From Imperialibacter sp040222815 (lineage in GTDB: Bacteria > Bacteroidota > Bacteroidia > Cytophagales > Cyclobacteriaceae), in assembly GCF_040222815.1 (NCBI RefSeq), contig NZ_JAVKCH010000022.1:682001-746000 (forward strand): a stretch of DNA of 64,000 nucleotides. The letters are read 5' to 3'. Of this stretch, positions 1-8,731 are shown one piece after another (positions within the stretch are counted from its first letter, which is position 1; every line of letters begins with the position of its first letter). The translations under genes were made by a program, and so were the position numbers. Below the pieces are notes generated by a model that saw only the letters and a program-made list of their open reading frames with translations, had not been told where the DNA came from and ran no database searches.

Positions 1-720
1 TTTTTGCTTTGCCTGCCCTGATGTGGCAGTTTTAGCTATTTTTTTTTTGGCAGCCGAAGCGTCCCTGGCGGAAGTTTTAACCGTTTTTTTTTGATTGGGT
101 TTAGGTTTCGCCTGATTGCTGGTTGCTTTTTTTACTGCTTTGGCCTGGGCCTCTTCAAACTCTGCATCTTCAAGCTTTCTTTCCACTTCAAGGTAGTGCG
201 ACTTGGTCTTTTTTAATGCCTCCAGGTTGGCAAACACTTGCTTCAGAAGATCGTCGTGCTCGGAGTCGCTTAGGTGCTCATGTGAACTGTAGTCGGTGTC
301 GGATGATGCAGGGTCTGGCTCGAAAGGCGGTTCCTCAACTTCCTCCTTTTGTGTTACTGTTGGCGCTGCCTCTGGAGGAGCCTGCGGTGCTTCTGAGGCA
401 GGCTCTTCAACTACTTCGGAAGGTGCCTTCTCCTCCTGCGAAGCCTCGACCGGGGGAGACTCTACAACGGCGGTCTCCGGTTGGCTGATGTTGCCTGCTA
501 GGAGCTCTTTCAGGTACATCCTGTCGGTTGCGTACAGCGCAGCTTTCACAACGCTTTTTTGAGTGTCGGGGGATGATTGGCTCTTGTTGCCAATCGCAAC
601 GAGGGTGTGGGCTCCCTGAAAATAGGGGTAGTCTGCAGCCATCTCCTCAATGTCTTTCAATTGACCGATCGTGATGGCTTTAGGATTGCGAATGATTTGC
701 AGTACCTCTTTTTTGTTCAC
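1..720 (-). CDS. Hypothetical protein, low-complexity C-terminal half (3' end beyond window)
   Basis: This gene is read from a GTG at 720 and stays open to the left edge, so the C-terminus is missing; 240 codons are visible. The first 85 or so residues look folded and start VNKKEVLQIIRNP. The rest is disordered: Pro/Glu/Ala-rich, then Lys/Ala-rich, resembling a charged linker or nucleic-acid-binding tail. It lies 37 bp after lptE on the same strand. In Cytophagales the miaB, sigma-54 activator, lptE group is commonly followed by such a protein and then secG/groES/groEL (remembered context, not seen here). I do not recognise a function. The GTG start is inferred, because no ATG precedes the conserved-looking N-terminus. 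Confidence 0.75.
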   Translation of the reverse strand, partial: MNKKEVLQIIRNPKAITIGQLKDIEEMAADYPYFQGAHTLVAIGNKSQSSPDTQKSVVKAALYATDRMYLKELLAGNISQPETAVVESPPVEASQEEKAPSEVVEEPASEAPQAPPEAAPTVTQKEEVEEPPFEPDPASSDTDYSSHEHLSDSEHDDLLKQVFANLEALKKTKSHYLEVERKLEDAEFEEAQAKAVKKATSNQAKPKPNQKKTVKTSARDASAAKKKIAKTATSGQAKQK

Positions 721-757
721 TGTAAATAGGTTTATGGCAATTGAAAGTTATGAAAAA

Positions 758-1288
758 TTACCAATTAGCCACAGAACTATTAAATATATCGAGAACGATC
801 TGGTCAAATATCTCTTCAACGAATGACTGCTCTTCGGATGAGAGGTTGGTGCTATTCTGGTCAAAATCCCTGTAGAAAGAGAAGTTTCTACTTTGGTAGT
901 TGAAGGTTTCGTCTTTGGTGTTCGTGTAGGAAACTTTCACTGAAATTGTGATCCTGGTCAAGGCAGAGTAGCTCAGCCCGGACGTATTGTTGGCTTGCGG
1001 TGCAACCGGCGTTAATGTGTAATTTTCGATAGTGCCTTCAAACTGCAAATCTCCTTCGTCCTGCACGAGGGTAAGGCTTGTGTTCTTGGTGAAGTAATCT
1101 TTCAGCTTTTCGGTAAACAACACGCTCATGTTGGATGGCCCAAGTGGTGAGTTGTTGTAGAAGGTTTGGATGGACGCCGTTTTTACGTCAGGTGAAATGT
1201 TGGCACCGGTGAATGAATAGACACCACAGCCTGACAGACCACCAAGCAATAGCAGCAAACAGAGCCCGGCGCTATTCTTCAATCTCAT
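758..1288 (-). CDS. lptE: LptE-like LPS-assembly outer-membrane lipoprotein
   Basis: This is a 176-aa lipoprotein. The start MRLKNSAG at 1288 was chosen over an upstream start at 1345 because it gives a compact signal peptide and a lipobox LSGC with Cys21. The sequence after the Cys (GVYSFTGANI) and its beta-rich body match the Bacteroidota LptE family, the plug of the LptD translocon that inserts LPS into the outer membrane. The start lies 17 bp inside the 3' end of the sigma-54 activator gene, which suggests translational coupling. The family assignment rests on length, lipobox, N-terminal motif and context. Confidence 0.8.
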   Translation of the reverse strand: MRLKNSAGLCLLLLLGGLSGCGVYSFTGANISPDVKTASIQTFYNNSPLGPSNMSVLFTEKLKDYFTKNTSLTLVQDEGDLQFEGTIENYTLTPVAPQANNTSGLSYSALTRITISVKVSYTNTKDETFNYQSRNFSFYRDFDQNSTNLSSEEQSFVEEIFDQIVLDIFNSSVANW

Positions 1289-2558
1289 ACTGTTTGATCT
1301 TGCGGTAGAGTGTTCTTTCCGAAATGCCAAGGTCCTGTGCTGCATATTTTCTCTTATTGTTGTTTTTCAACAACGCCCGAATGATCATTTCCTTTTCTTT
1401 CTTCTCTAAAGAAAGTGACTCATTTTCTGTCTCCTCTGCCTCGTGGGTAATGTCTTCGATCCTGTTGGGGTCATACTTGCCCGAATGGCCCGAAGAAGAT
1501 TGAGATGGTTGGATAAGGTAGGGAGTAGAGGGCTCGTCGGTTATTTCCTCAACCTCCTGATCCATATCTTCGAATAGATTCTGATGATCTCTTAAGATGT
1601 CATTCTTGCTGCCTTCGCTGTCATCAAGTAACCTGAAAACAAGTTTTTTGAGCTCCGACATGTCTTTCTTCATGTCAAAAAGGACTTTGTAGAGGATGTC
1701 TCTTTCGGAAAATGAGCTTTCGCCATTCACCTGCGACCGCAGCAATGCGGGAAGTCTTGACTCATTTTGGGGCAAATAGGTGGCCAGCCTTTCCGCAGTC
1801 ACTTCCCGTTCCATTTCCAGCACCGACATTTGCTCTACCAGGTTTTTGAGCTGCCTGATGTTGCCGGGAAACCTGAATTTGAGCAGAACGATTTTAGCCT
1901 CTGGGGTTAGCTTAATAGGGGTGACCCTGTACTTTTCGGAGAAATCGGCGGCAAACTTTCTGAAAAGCAGATCGACGTCTTCGCCCCGCTCCCTAAGTGC
2001 AGGCACATATATCGGAACTGTATTAAGCCTGTAATAGAGATCTTCTCTGAATTTTTTGTTTTCTACGGCCTCCAGCAGGTTAACATTGGTGGCTGCAATT
2101 ACCCTCACATCGCCTTTTTGCACTTTTGACGAGCCTACCTTAATGAATTCCCCGTATTCCAGCACCCGGAGAAGCCGGGCCTGCGTGCTCATGGGCATTT
2201 CACCGATTTCATCAAGAAATATCGTTCCGCCGTTGGTTACTTCGAAATACCCCTTTCTTGCTTCGTGCGCACCAGTGAATGAGCCTTTTTCGTGCCCAAA
2301 AAGCTCAGAGTCGATGGTGCCTTCCGGAATGGCGCCGCAGTTAATGGCGATGAACTGGCCGTGCTTGCGGTGGCTGAGCGAATGAATGATTTTCGAGAAC
2401 GACTCCTTGCCGCTGCCGCTTTCGCCGGTGATGAGCACACTCATGTCGGTGGGGGCCACCTGCGAGGCTACCTGAATGGCATGATTGAGCGAAGGGCTAC
2501 TGCCAACGATACCAAACCTCTGTTTTATACTTTGAATTTCCTCGTCTCTCACTGCCAT
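1272..2558 (-). CDS. Sigma-54-dependent transcriptional activator without a receiver domain
   Basis: This 428-aa AAA+ activator has Walker A GESGSGKE (residues 45-52), the sigma-54-contacting loop GSFTGA (92-97; canonical GAFTGA), Walker B LDEIGE (115-120) and a C-terminal Fis-type helix-turn-helix ending RTLYRKIKQYEIEE. The AAA+ domain begins almost at the N-terminus, so there is no receiver, GAF or PAS sensor. It should open RpoN promoters, with activity probably set by expression level or a partner protein. The ATG at 2558 is preferred to the TTG at 2561. It sits between miaB and lptE on one strand, a conserved Bacteroidota arrangement. An acidic linker of about 130 residues separates the ATPase from the HTH. 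Confidence 0.9.
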   Translation of the reverse strand: MAVRDEEIQSIKQRFGIVGSSPSLNHAIQVASQVAPTDMSVLITGESGSGKESFSKIIHSLSHRKHGQFIAINCGAIPEGTIDSELFGHEKGSFTGAHEARKGYFEVTNGGTIFLDEIGEMPMSTQARLLRVLEYGEFIKVGSSKVQKGDVRVIAATNVNLLEAVENKKFREDLYYRLNTVPIYVPALRERGEDVDLLFRKFAADFSEKYRVTPIKLTPEAKIVLLKFRFPGNIRQLKNLVEQMSVLEMEREVTAERLATYLPQNESRLPALLRSQVNGESSFSERDILYKVLFDMKKDMSELKKLVFRLLDDSEGSKNDILRDHQNLFEDMDQEVEEITDEPSTPYLIQPSQSSSGHSGKYDPNRIEDITHEAEETENESLSLEKKEKEMIIRALLKNNNKRKYAAQDLGISERTLYRKIKQYEIEE

Positions 2559-2588
2559 CAACGTCTGTGAACAAAAATAAAAGTGTGA

Positions 2589-4043
2589 TTACTTAATTGC
2601 CTCGCCAAGAAGTGTTCCGCCTGTGCATTCTTTTACGAGCACCTCTACATACTGTCCTTTTTTGAAATGCTCCTTTGGAAAAACGATCACTTTGTTGGCT
2701 GAATTGCGACCCTGAAGGTGTAAATCAGACTTTTTGGAAGCTCCTTCAATCAGTACAGTGTGTACTTTGTTCAACTCCCGCCGATTTCTTTCCAGTGCAT
2801 GGAGCCTTTGTTTATCGATGATCTCCTGTAGTCTGCGTTTCTTCACTTCCAGAGGTATGTCGTCTACATACTTTTTTGCTGCCAATGTGCCAGGCCGTTC
2901 TGAATAGTAAAACATGTAGGCAAAGTCGTAGGTCACGTAGTCCATCAACGACAGCGTATCCTGATGTTCTTCCTCGGTTTCGTGGCAAAAGCCTGCAATC
3001 ATATCTGACGATATGCCACAATCTTCACCCAGTATCCTGCGAATGGCATCCACCCGGTTGATGTACCACTCACGGTCGTAGGTGCGGTTCATCCTGCCGA
3101 GTACGGCTGAGTTCCCACTTTGAACTGGTAAATGAATGTATTTGCAGATGTTGTCATACTTTTTCATTGTATGCAACACCTCGTCGGTAATGTCTTTTGG
3201 GTGGGAGGTCGAAAACCTGATCCTCAAATCTGGGTGTGCCTCCGCTACCATTTCGAGCAGATGCGCAAAGTTGACAACGTCGGCTATTCCCTCTTTCTCC
3301 AGTCTTGCCTTGTTGTTTTCTAAATGTGACCACTTATAGGAGTCTACATTTTGGCCCAGCAGCGTCACTTCCCTGTAGCCATCGCTGAACAGTTGGGTGG
3401 CTTCAGCCACAATAGAGTAAGGGTCACGGCTGCGCTCTCGGCCACGGGTGAACGGCACCACACAGAATGAGCACATGTTGTCGCAGCCCCTCATGATGGA
3501 GATGAAGGCCGTTACACCGTTGGAATTGAGCCTGACCGGACTGATGTCGGCATAGGTTTCTTCTCTCGAAAGGAATGTGTTAACGCCCTTTTCGCCTTCT
3601 TCGGCCTGCCCCACCAGCAGCGGGAGGTCTCTGTAAGCATCCGGACCCACTACCAAATCCACGATCTTTTCTTCCTCCAGTAACTTTGACTTTAGTCGCT
3701 CAGCCATGCAGCCCAACACGCCAATAACTACTTCAGGTTTGCGCTTTTTCACCGTTTGGAACTGACCAAGGCGATGCCTGACAGTTTGCTCGGCTTTATC
3801 TCTAATGGAGCATGTATTTAGCAAAATGAGGTCAGCATCCTCATAAGAAGAAGTGGTGTCAAAGCCGTCCTTTTTTAGAATAGAAGTCACTATTTCACTA
3901 TCCGAGAAGTTCATCTGACAGCCATATGACTCGATGTACATTTTCCTGGCAGTGGGGTTGTTCGACTCCTTTGATATTTTGACAGTCTCACAGGCGGCGA
4001 CCTCCGGAGAGATGATATCTATGTCGTTAATTATTTGATCCAT
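2589..4043 (-). CDS. miaB: tRNA-2-methylthio-N6-dimethylallyladenosine synthase MiaB
   Basis: This radical-SAM methylthiotransferase adds the 2-methylthio group to i6A37 of tRNAs that read UNN codons. Three N-terminal cysteines lie in ESYGC (Cys42), LLNTC and GVLGC and bind the auxiliary 4Fe-4S cluster. The radical-SAM cluster is CX3CX2C in RGCDNMCSFC (Cys187, 191, 194). A TRAM domain occupies the last 65 residues or so. The start MDQIIND at 4043 gives 484 aa, normal for the family; a longer frame to 4085 begins with a Cys-rich stretch that is unlikely to be translated. It is first in the miaB, activator, lptE run. Confidence 0.95.
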   Translation of the reverse strand: MDQIINDIDIISPEVAACETVKISKESNNPTARKMYIESYGCQMNFSDSEIVTSILKKDGFDTTSSYEDADLILLNTCSIRDKAEQTVRHRLGQFQTVKKRKPEVVIGVLGCMAERLKSKLLEEEKIVDLVVGPDAYRDLPLLVGQAEEGEKGVNTFLSREETYADISPVRLNSNGVTAFISIMRGCDNMCSFCVVPFTRGRERSRDPYSIVAEATQLFSDGYREVTLLGQNVDSYKWSHLENNKARLEKEGIADVVNFAHLLEMVAEAHPDLRIRFSTSHPKDITDEVLHTMKKYDNICKYIHLPVQSGNSAVLGRMNRTYDREWYINRVDAIRRILGEDCGISSDMIAGFCHETEEEHQDTLSLMDYVTYDFAYMFYYSERPGTLAAKKYVDDIPLEVKKRRLQEIIDKQRLHALERNRRELNKVHTVLIEGASKKSDLHLQGRNSANKVIVFPKEHFKKGQYVEVLVKECTGGTLLGEAIK

Positions 4044-4360
4044 ATGCTTTAAACACAAACTGGGAGCGCAAAAGCAGCACCTCATTCAATAAGTGTGCAA
4101 AGTTAACAATTGGGCATGAAAATGACAGAATGGCAGTAAAATAAAAAGGAGACAAAAAGCCTCCTTCTTATTTTCATACATCAAATAATTAAACCTACCT
4201 AAAACTCAGTTGCGCTTGCTTTGCTGACACCCACAGAGCAATTTCTTATTACTTATCGCCTATAATAGAATGGCGCTTGGTTGGTAAACTACCCGGGCGC
4301 AATTATGTTTGCGGTATTATATTATTTCTTGAGAAGAAAAAGTTCAGCAAAGTCATTCCT
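4044..4360. other. Divergent intergenic region, miaB / gamma-carbonic anhydrase
   Basis: These 317 bp hold no convincing gene. A small stem (AAGGAG at 4146-4151 with CTCCTT at 4161-4166) precedes a T-rich stretch and could be a weak terminator or structured leader. The sequence to the right is AT-rich and must carry the promoters for both flanking genes. No confident -33/-7 pair was picked. Confidence 0.4.
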
Positions 4361-4870
4361 ATGGCATTAATCAAAGCCGTAAAAGGCAAATACCCCAGCT
4401 TCGGAGTTAACTGCTGGTTTGCAGAGAATGCAACCATTGTAGGTGAAGTAGAAATGGGAAACAATTGTACGGTGTGGTTCAATGCGGTGGTGAGGGGTGA
4501 TGTGAATGTCATTAAAATAGGTGACAATACGAATATCCAGGACGGTGCGGTGATTCACTGTACCTACCAGAAGTTTGCAACCACCATTGGCAGCAATGTT
4601 TCGATTGGGCACAATGCGATTGTACACGGGTGCACCATACACGACAATGTGCTGGTGGGCATGGGCGCCATAGTGATGGACGGAGTTGTGGTGGAGTCGG
4701 AGGCTTTGATTGCCGCAGGGGCCGTGGTGCTGGAGGGAACAAGAGTGGAGAGTGGTTTTATTTACGCAGGCGTTCCTGCAAGGAAGGTAAAACCCGTAAG
4801 CGACGAACTTCGTCAGGTATTCACACGCACGGCTGGTAATTACATCAAGTATTCAGAATGGTTTAAATAG
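4361..4870 (+). CDS. Gamma-carbonic anhydrase family protein
   Basis: This 169-aa left-handed beta-helix protein carries hexapeptide repeats (for example IGDNTNIQDGAVIH and IGSNVSIGHNAIVHG). His66, His84 and His89 correspond to the three zinc or iron ligands of gamma-class carbonic anhydrases, so hydration of CO2 is chemically possible; many family members are untested. The start MALIKAVKGKYPSFG at 4361 is preferred over one 84 bp upstream because family proteins begin about here. It heads a tight plus-strand run with DinB (7 bp gap), thioesterase (3 bp) and a small membrane protein (4 bp), suggesting one transcript. Confidence 0.9.
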   Translation: MALIKAVKGKYPSFGVNCWFAENATIVGEVEMGNNCTVWFNAVVRGDVNVIKIGDNTNIQDGAVIHCTYQKFATTIGSNVSIGHNAIVHGCTIHDNVLVGMGAIVMDGVVVESEALIAAGAVVLEGTRVESGFIYAGVPARKVKPVSDELRQVFTRTAGNYIKYSEWFK

Positions 4871-4877
4871 AGTTGCT

Positions 4878-5420
4878 ATGAGTCAATATTTAGTTTCGCA
4901 GGTGCTGGATCAAAGGCCAGCTTATGAGGAGTATCCACCATTCTATCACAAGTATGTGGATGCTCTCCCCTCAGGCAACCTGTTGCATATTCTTGAGGAT
5001 CAGCTGCACACATTTACATTCATGCTCGAAAGGATCGAAAAGGGCCAATGGGACTACCGTTATGCGGAAGGTAAGTGGTCAGTAAAGGAAGTACTTGGTC
5101 ACATTATCGACGCCGAGAGAGTGTTTGCTTTCAGAGCGGCCACTTTCGCCAGGGGTGATAAAAATGAGCTTCCGGGGTTTGATGAGAACGCCTATGTTGA
5201 AGAAAGTGACCTTGCCGAGGTCAGTCCTGAAAGCCTGCTGTTGCAGTTTAGTTACCTGAGGAAGGCTAATATTCTGCTTTATTCTTCCTTCACCAGAGAG
5301 GCCATTGCAAGGACGGGAATTTCAAACGGGAAATCAGTCAGTGTGGCAGCGATTGTATTCATTACTGCGGGCCATTTGCAGCACCATATGAACATATTGA
5401 AAGAACGTTACGGCCTTTAG
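4878..5420 (+). CDS. DinB/YfiT-like putative metal-dependent hydrolase
   Basis: This 180-aa four-helix-bundle protein has the DinB-superfamily pattern: a first histidine in LGHIIDAE (His75) and a C-terminal GHLQHHM (His166, His169/170) that together form a metal site. Related proteins include bacillithiol or mycothiol transferases and many DinB proteins of unknown substrate. The motif KWSVKEVLGHIIDAERVF is typical. It is cotranscribed with the carbonic anhydrase and thioesterase genes. The substrate is not predictable from sequence. Confidence 0.85.
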   Translation: MSQYLVSQVLDQRPAYEEYPPFYHKYVDALPSGNLLHILEDQLHTFTFMLERIEKGQWDYRYAEGKWSVKEVLGHIIDAERVFAFRAATFARGDKNELPGFDENAYVEESDLAEVSPESLLLQFSYLRKANILLYSSFTREAIARTGISNGKSVSVAAIVFITAGHLQHHMNILKERYGL

Positions 5421-5423
5421 CCT

Positions 5424-5933
5424 ATGTTTAAGTACGACCCCGATAGGAAATACCCTAAGGAGACAGAAATGAAGGCGGTCATTCGCTTTCAGGACTGCGA
5501 CCCGCTACAGCATTTGAACAATGCCAAATACTTCGACTATTTCTTCAATGCAAGGGAAGACCAGGTGCCGAAGCTTTACGATATCGAACCGTCGGAAATT
5601 TTCATCAAATACAAGCAGTCGTGGGTGGTGTACAATCACCAGATCGCCTATGTGAGGGCGGCGATGATGGGGGAGTGGGTAACGCTGATCTCCAGGATTA
5701 TATGGCACGACAAGCAGAATGTGCTGGTAGAGTATGTGATGCTCAACAAGGAAAAGACGCAGCTCAAGACAGTGCTATGGACGCATCTTCGCTATATCGA
5801 TGTAATGAAAGGCAGGTCAGCGGATCATCCGGAAGTGATCGAAAACTACCTGAAAGCCGCCTCCATTGAGGGATTTGACCATACTTTGATTACTTTTAAC
5901 GAAAGAATTAAACAAATAAAGGACGGACTATAA
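5424..5933 (+). CDS. Hotdog-fold acyl-CoA thioesterase
   Basis: This 169-aa protein of the 4-hydroxybenzoyl-CoA thioesterase/YbgC group has the signature RFQDCDPLQHLNNAKYFDYF near residues 21-38, with an Asp and the H-x-N-N element of the active site. It should hydrolyse a small or medium acyl-CoA; the substrate is unknown. It lies three bases after dinB and four before the membrane-protein gene. Confidence 0.85.
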   Translation: MFKYDPDRKYPKETEMKAVIRFQDCDPLQHLNNAKYFDYFFNAREDQVPKLYDIEPSEIFIKYKQSWVVYNHQIAYVRAAMMGEWVTLISRIIWHDKQNVLVEYVMLNKEKTQLKTVLWTHLRYIDVMKGRSADHPEVIENYLKAASIEGFDHTLITFNERIKQIKDGL

Positions 5934-5937
5934 ACAT

Positions 5938-6300
5938 ATGAATTTCCTTATCAAGCTTCTACTCTCAGCTATTTCAGTAATCCTTACCTCTTACTTATTG
6001 CCGGGGGTTACTGTCGAAGGATTTTGGGTTGCTTTTCTGGTGGCAGTGTTTCTTTCGTTGCTCAACGTGACACTGAAGCCAATTTTGGTGTTGTTTACCA
6101 TCCCCATTACTTTTTTAACGCTGGGGTTGTTTCTTTTAGTGATCAACGCACTGATCATTATGATTGCCGACTACTTTATCGATGGTTTCTACATTGACAA
6201 CTTCTGGTGGGCGCTTGCCTTCAGTCTTATTCTCTCCATCATCAATTCTATGCTGAATGAGCTGAGTGCCAAATCAGACAACCCCGACCGTCGTCGTTAA
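5938..6300 (+). CDS. Small four-helix membrane protein (phage holin family IV type)
   Basis: This 120-aa integral membrane protein has four predicted helices (about 3-22, 28-52, 56-80 and 88-110) and the pattern NVTLKPILVLFTIPITFLT typical of the 'phage holin family' found widely in bacterial chromosomes. The name is historical; there is no prophage around it and lysis is not implied. It is last in the carbonic-anhydrase run, and its stop overlaps the rimK stop by four bases in convergent orientation. Confidence 0.85.
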   Translation: MNFLIKLLLSAISVILTSYLLPGVTVEGFWVAFLVAVFLSLLNVTLKPILVLFTIPITFLTLGLFLLVINALIIMIADYFIDGFYIDNFWWALAFSLILSIINSMLNELSAKSDNPDRRR

Positions 6301-7205
6301 GCGTTGATTTTGTCTTTCTGAATTTTGCTTAGAGGGGCATTCTTTTCGATGTACTGGATGATTTTGCCGGCGACGTCAACGCCGGTAGCTGACTCAATGC
6401 CTTTGAGACCAGGTGACGAATTCACCTCTATAATCAATGGTCCTCTGGATGACTGGAGCATGTCGACACCAGCTACCTGAAGCCCAAGTGCTTTGGCTGC
6501 CTTGATGGCTGCAGCAGTTTCTACCTTGCTCAGTTTGATGATGTCGGAGCTGCCGCCCCTATGCAAGTTGGAACGAAACTCGCCTTCTTTCCCCTGCCTT
6601 TTCATGGCTCCCACCACCTTGCCATCGACCACAAACGCCCTGATGTCAGCGCCTTTAGATTCTTTAATAAACTCCTGCACAATGATCCGGGCTTTCAGGT
6701 TGTGGAAGGCCTGGATAACTGAAGCAGCTGCTTTCTTTGTTTCTGCCAATACCACACCAAGCCCCTGAGTTCCTTCCAAAAGCTTAATAATGACAGGTGC
6801 ACCTCCCACTTCCGAGATGATCTCATCCACATCCATGCTGTAGTTGGTGAAGACCGTTTTAGGCAGGCCAAGTCCGTCTCTGGAGAGTATCTGCAGGCTG
6901 CGCAGTTTATCTCTCGAACGGATAAGCGCCTGAGATTCCACAGTGGAAAACACTTTTTTCATTTCGAATTGCCTGACCACAGCCGACCCGTAGAAGGTCA
7001 CGGATGCACCTATCCTTGGAATGACGGCATCGTAGTTTTCGAGGTACTTCCCATTGTAGTAAATGGCCGGTTTCTTTTGTTCGGTGATGATGATGCATTT
7101 CAGATGGTCGATCACATCCACCTCGTGCCCATGTTGTAGGGCAGCTTCGACCAGTCGTTGGGTAGAATAGAGTTTTGCATTGCGAGACAGGATGGCAATT
7201 TTCAT
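6297..7205 (-). CDS. rimK: RimK family ATP-grasp ligase
   Basis: This 302-aa protein begins MKIAILSRNAKLYST, the usual RimK N-terminus, which fixes the start at 7205 instead of the long frame from 7400. The ATP-grasp core is visible as KLLEGTQGLGVVLAE and the metal-binding EVNSSPGLKGIE near residue 260. RimK adds glutamate residues to the C-terminus of ribosomal protein S6; paralogues modify other peptides or F420. There is no nearby RimB-type protease gene to narrow the role. Confidence 0.9.
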   Translation of the reverse strand: MKIAILSRNAKLYSTQRLVEAALQHGHEVDVIDHLKCIIITEQKKPAIYYNGKYLENYDAVIPRIGASVTFYGSAVVRQFEMKKVFSTVESQALIRSRDKLRSLQILSRDGLGLPKTVFTNYSMDVDEIISEVGGAPVIIKLLEGTQGLGVVLAETKKAAASVIQAFHNLKARIIVQEFIKESKGADIRAFVVDGKVVGAMKRQGKEGEFRSNLHRGGSSDIIKLSKVETAAAIKAAKALGLQVAGVDMLQSSRGPLIIEVNSSPGLKGIESATGVDVAGKIIQYIEKNAPLSKIQKDKINA

Positions 7206-7347
7206 CAAACAGAGGCTTTTTTCTAATGTGGTTAATGTCGCCGAAAGGTAGGCTAATTCACCAATAGTCCAAAAAAGTTGGAGAGGCTGATGAAAATATA
7301 TAAGCCGGGCGGAGGAAGGAAGGCGGCAGCAGGAGACGCTGGAAAGA

Positions 7348-7788
7348 TCATTTTGAAACAGCCCGGTTCCATATGTCCAGGTAGATCTTCCATTGTCCAT
7401 CCAGCTTTTTCCAAACTATCACGTACTTTCCCCTCACGCCCTGAAACGGGTTGCCATCGTTGATGCCGCTTACTTCGTAGTAGCCGTGGTCGTAGGCGGT
7501 GCTGCCGGTAACGACGATTTCCACCGGATATATCTTGTGAAAAGTGGTCGTAGTGCCTGACCTTGGTGTCCAATACGACTTAATGTCTTTCGTTCCTGTG
7601 ATGATGTCAAACCCGTTTGGGAAGATCGATGCGTCTGGAGTGTAGGCATTGGCAATGGCCTCTGTGTCCCTGTGGACTATGGCGTCAGAAAAGGCTGCGA
7701 TATTCCTCCTGATAATCGTTTCGTCATCGATTTGGGCGTAGGCCGCTACCGAGTAGGAGAGTAAAAAGAGAAGAAATATGGTTTTCAT
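7348..7788 (-). CDS. Secreted SnoaL/DUF4440-like protein
   Basis: This 146-aa protein has a signal peptide (MKTIFLLFLLSYSVAAYAQ) and an NTF2-like alpha+beta barrel of the SnoaL/DUF4440 type: an N-terminal helix IRRNIAAFSDAIVHRD, then ANAYTPDASIFPNG, and a C-terminal beta sheet ending GQWKIYLDIWNR. Such domains bind or isomerise small ligands; no catalytic residues are assigned. The start at 7788 was chosen for the signal peptide. It follows the deacetylase gene by seven bases. Confidence 0.8.
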   Translation of the reverse strand: MKTIFLLFLLSYSVAAYAQIDDETIIRRNIAAFSDAIVHRDTEAIANAYTPDASIFPNGFDIITGTKDIKSYWTPRSGTTTTFHKIYPVEIVVTGSTAYDHGYYEVSGINDGNPFQGVRGKYVIVWKKLDGQWKIYLDIWNRAVSK

Positions 7789-7795
7789 TTTTTTC

Positions 7796-8731
7796 TTATT
7801 CTGAGAGTCCGGAATAGTCGAGTACAAACTGGGGGCAGCGGGGTTCACCCTTAAAAAAGTCACCTTTTTTGCCTTGTGTAACTGCCCATCTGTCCATCCA
7901 GGAGATGCCGCCGTTTCCTACAAAATGATCGGGTGTTGTGTAGGCGTCGTCTTTCAAGGCTTCCCCAAGACTGACAAAGGTATAGCCAATGCCCTGATAG
8001 GCGTCTAGCAACTCCCCGAGGTAATGTGCGTTCAGCATGTTTTCGTGAATGAGCAGGGTGTGGGCAATGGGCCTGCCGAAAAGCTTCAGGCTTTGTTGCT
8101 CATAGTATTTTACTTTTTCGGCCATATAGCTGATGTAGGCAGTGCCTACCTTGTCCATCATGGCCTTGTCCAACGCTTTGAATGCCTTGTCGAAGGCGCT
8201 GGCGAAAATCCATTCTGAATTGTCGATGGTAACGGGCGCTTCGATGTACCCGTGGGCTGGCAGGTATTCTTCCAACGCTTTTACCTTCTCTTCGGTGTTT
8301 CCCCGATGCAAGTAGGGATGCCTGAAGTATTGGTAGGTTTTTCCAGCCTCAGCCATTAACTTTTTGGTAACGGGCTCACCTTTTTCAATGATCTCGAAGA
8401 ATTGCTCTGGTGTCAGCTGATTGTAGTCCTTGTGGCTGTAGGTGTGGTTGCCCAGCTCGAGCCCGCTGCTGAGCCAGGCGGCCAGCATTTCGTAGCGATA
8501 GTCAATGATGTTGCCGCCACGGTATAGCTTCTGCTCGTTAACGAACCCAATGGCAGGTACCTTTCTTTCGGTGAGGTGAGCAAGGAGTTTTTTGTTCAAT
8601 TCCACCAACGCAACGGAATCATGACCACCCATTTGTGCAGGAAGGTCGTCGATGGTGACAGCCATTGTTTTAGGCTGTGCCACCGCACCAAGGGCAGCAA
8701 ATAGGAGTAGGGCAAGCAGTTTGTTTTTCAT
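7796..8731 (-). CDS. Secreted polysaccharide deacetylase (NodB-like)
   Basis: This 311-aa exported protein has a signal peptide of about 18 residues and NodB motifs: TIDD (26-29) supplies the catalytic and metal Asp, and GNHTYSH (His96, His100) supplies metal ligands, followed by RHPYLHRG. It should remove acetyl groups from a glycan in the periplasm or outside. Its start overlaps the lepB stop as ATGA, so the two are probably translationally coupled. The glycan is unknown. Confidence 0.88.
   Translation of the reverse strand: MKNKLLALLLFAALGAVAQPKTMAVTIDDLPAQMGGHDSVALVELNKKLLAHLTERKVPAIGFVNEQKLYRGGNIIDYRYEMLAAWLSSGLELGNHTYSHKDYNQLTPEQFFEIIEKGEPVTKKLMAEAGKTYQYFRHPYLHRGNTEEKVKALEEYLPAHGYIEAPVTIDNSEWIFASAFDKAFKALDKAMMDKVGTAYISYMAEKVKYYEQQSLKLFGRPIAHTLLIHENMLNAHYLGELLDAYQGIGYTFVSLGEALKDDAYTTPDHFVGNGGISWMDRWAVTQGKKGDFFKGEPRCPQFVLDYSGLSE

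Noticed and set aside
5938..6300. Prophage holin
   Set aside because: The 'phage holin family' name is historical; no other phage genes surround it.
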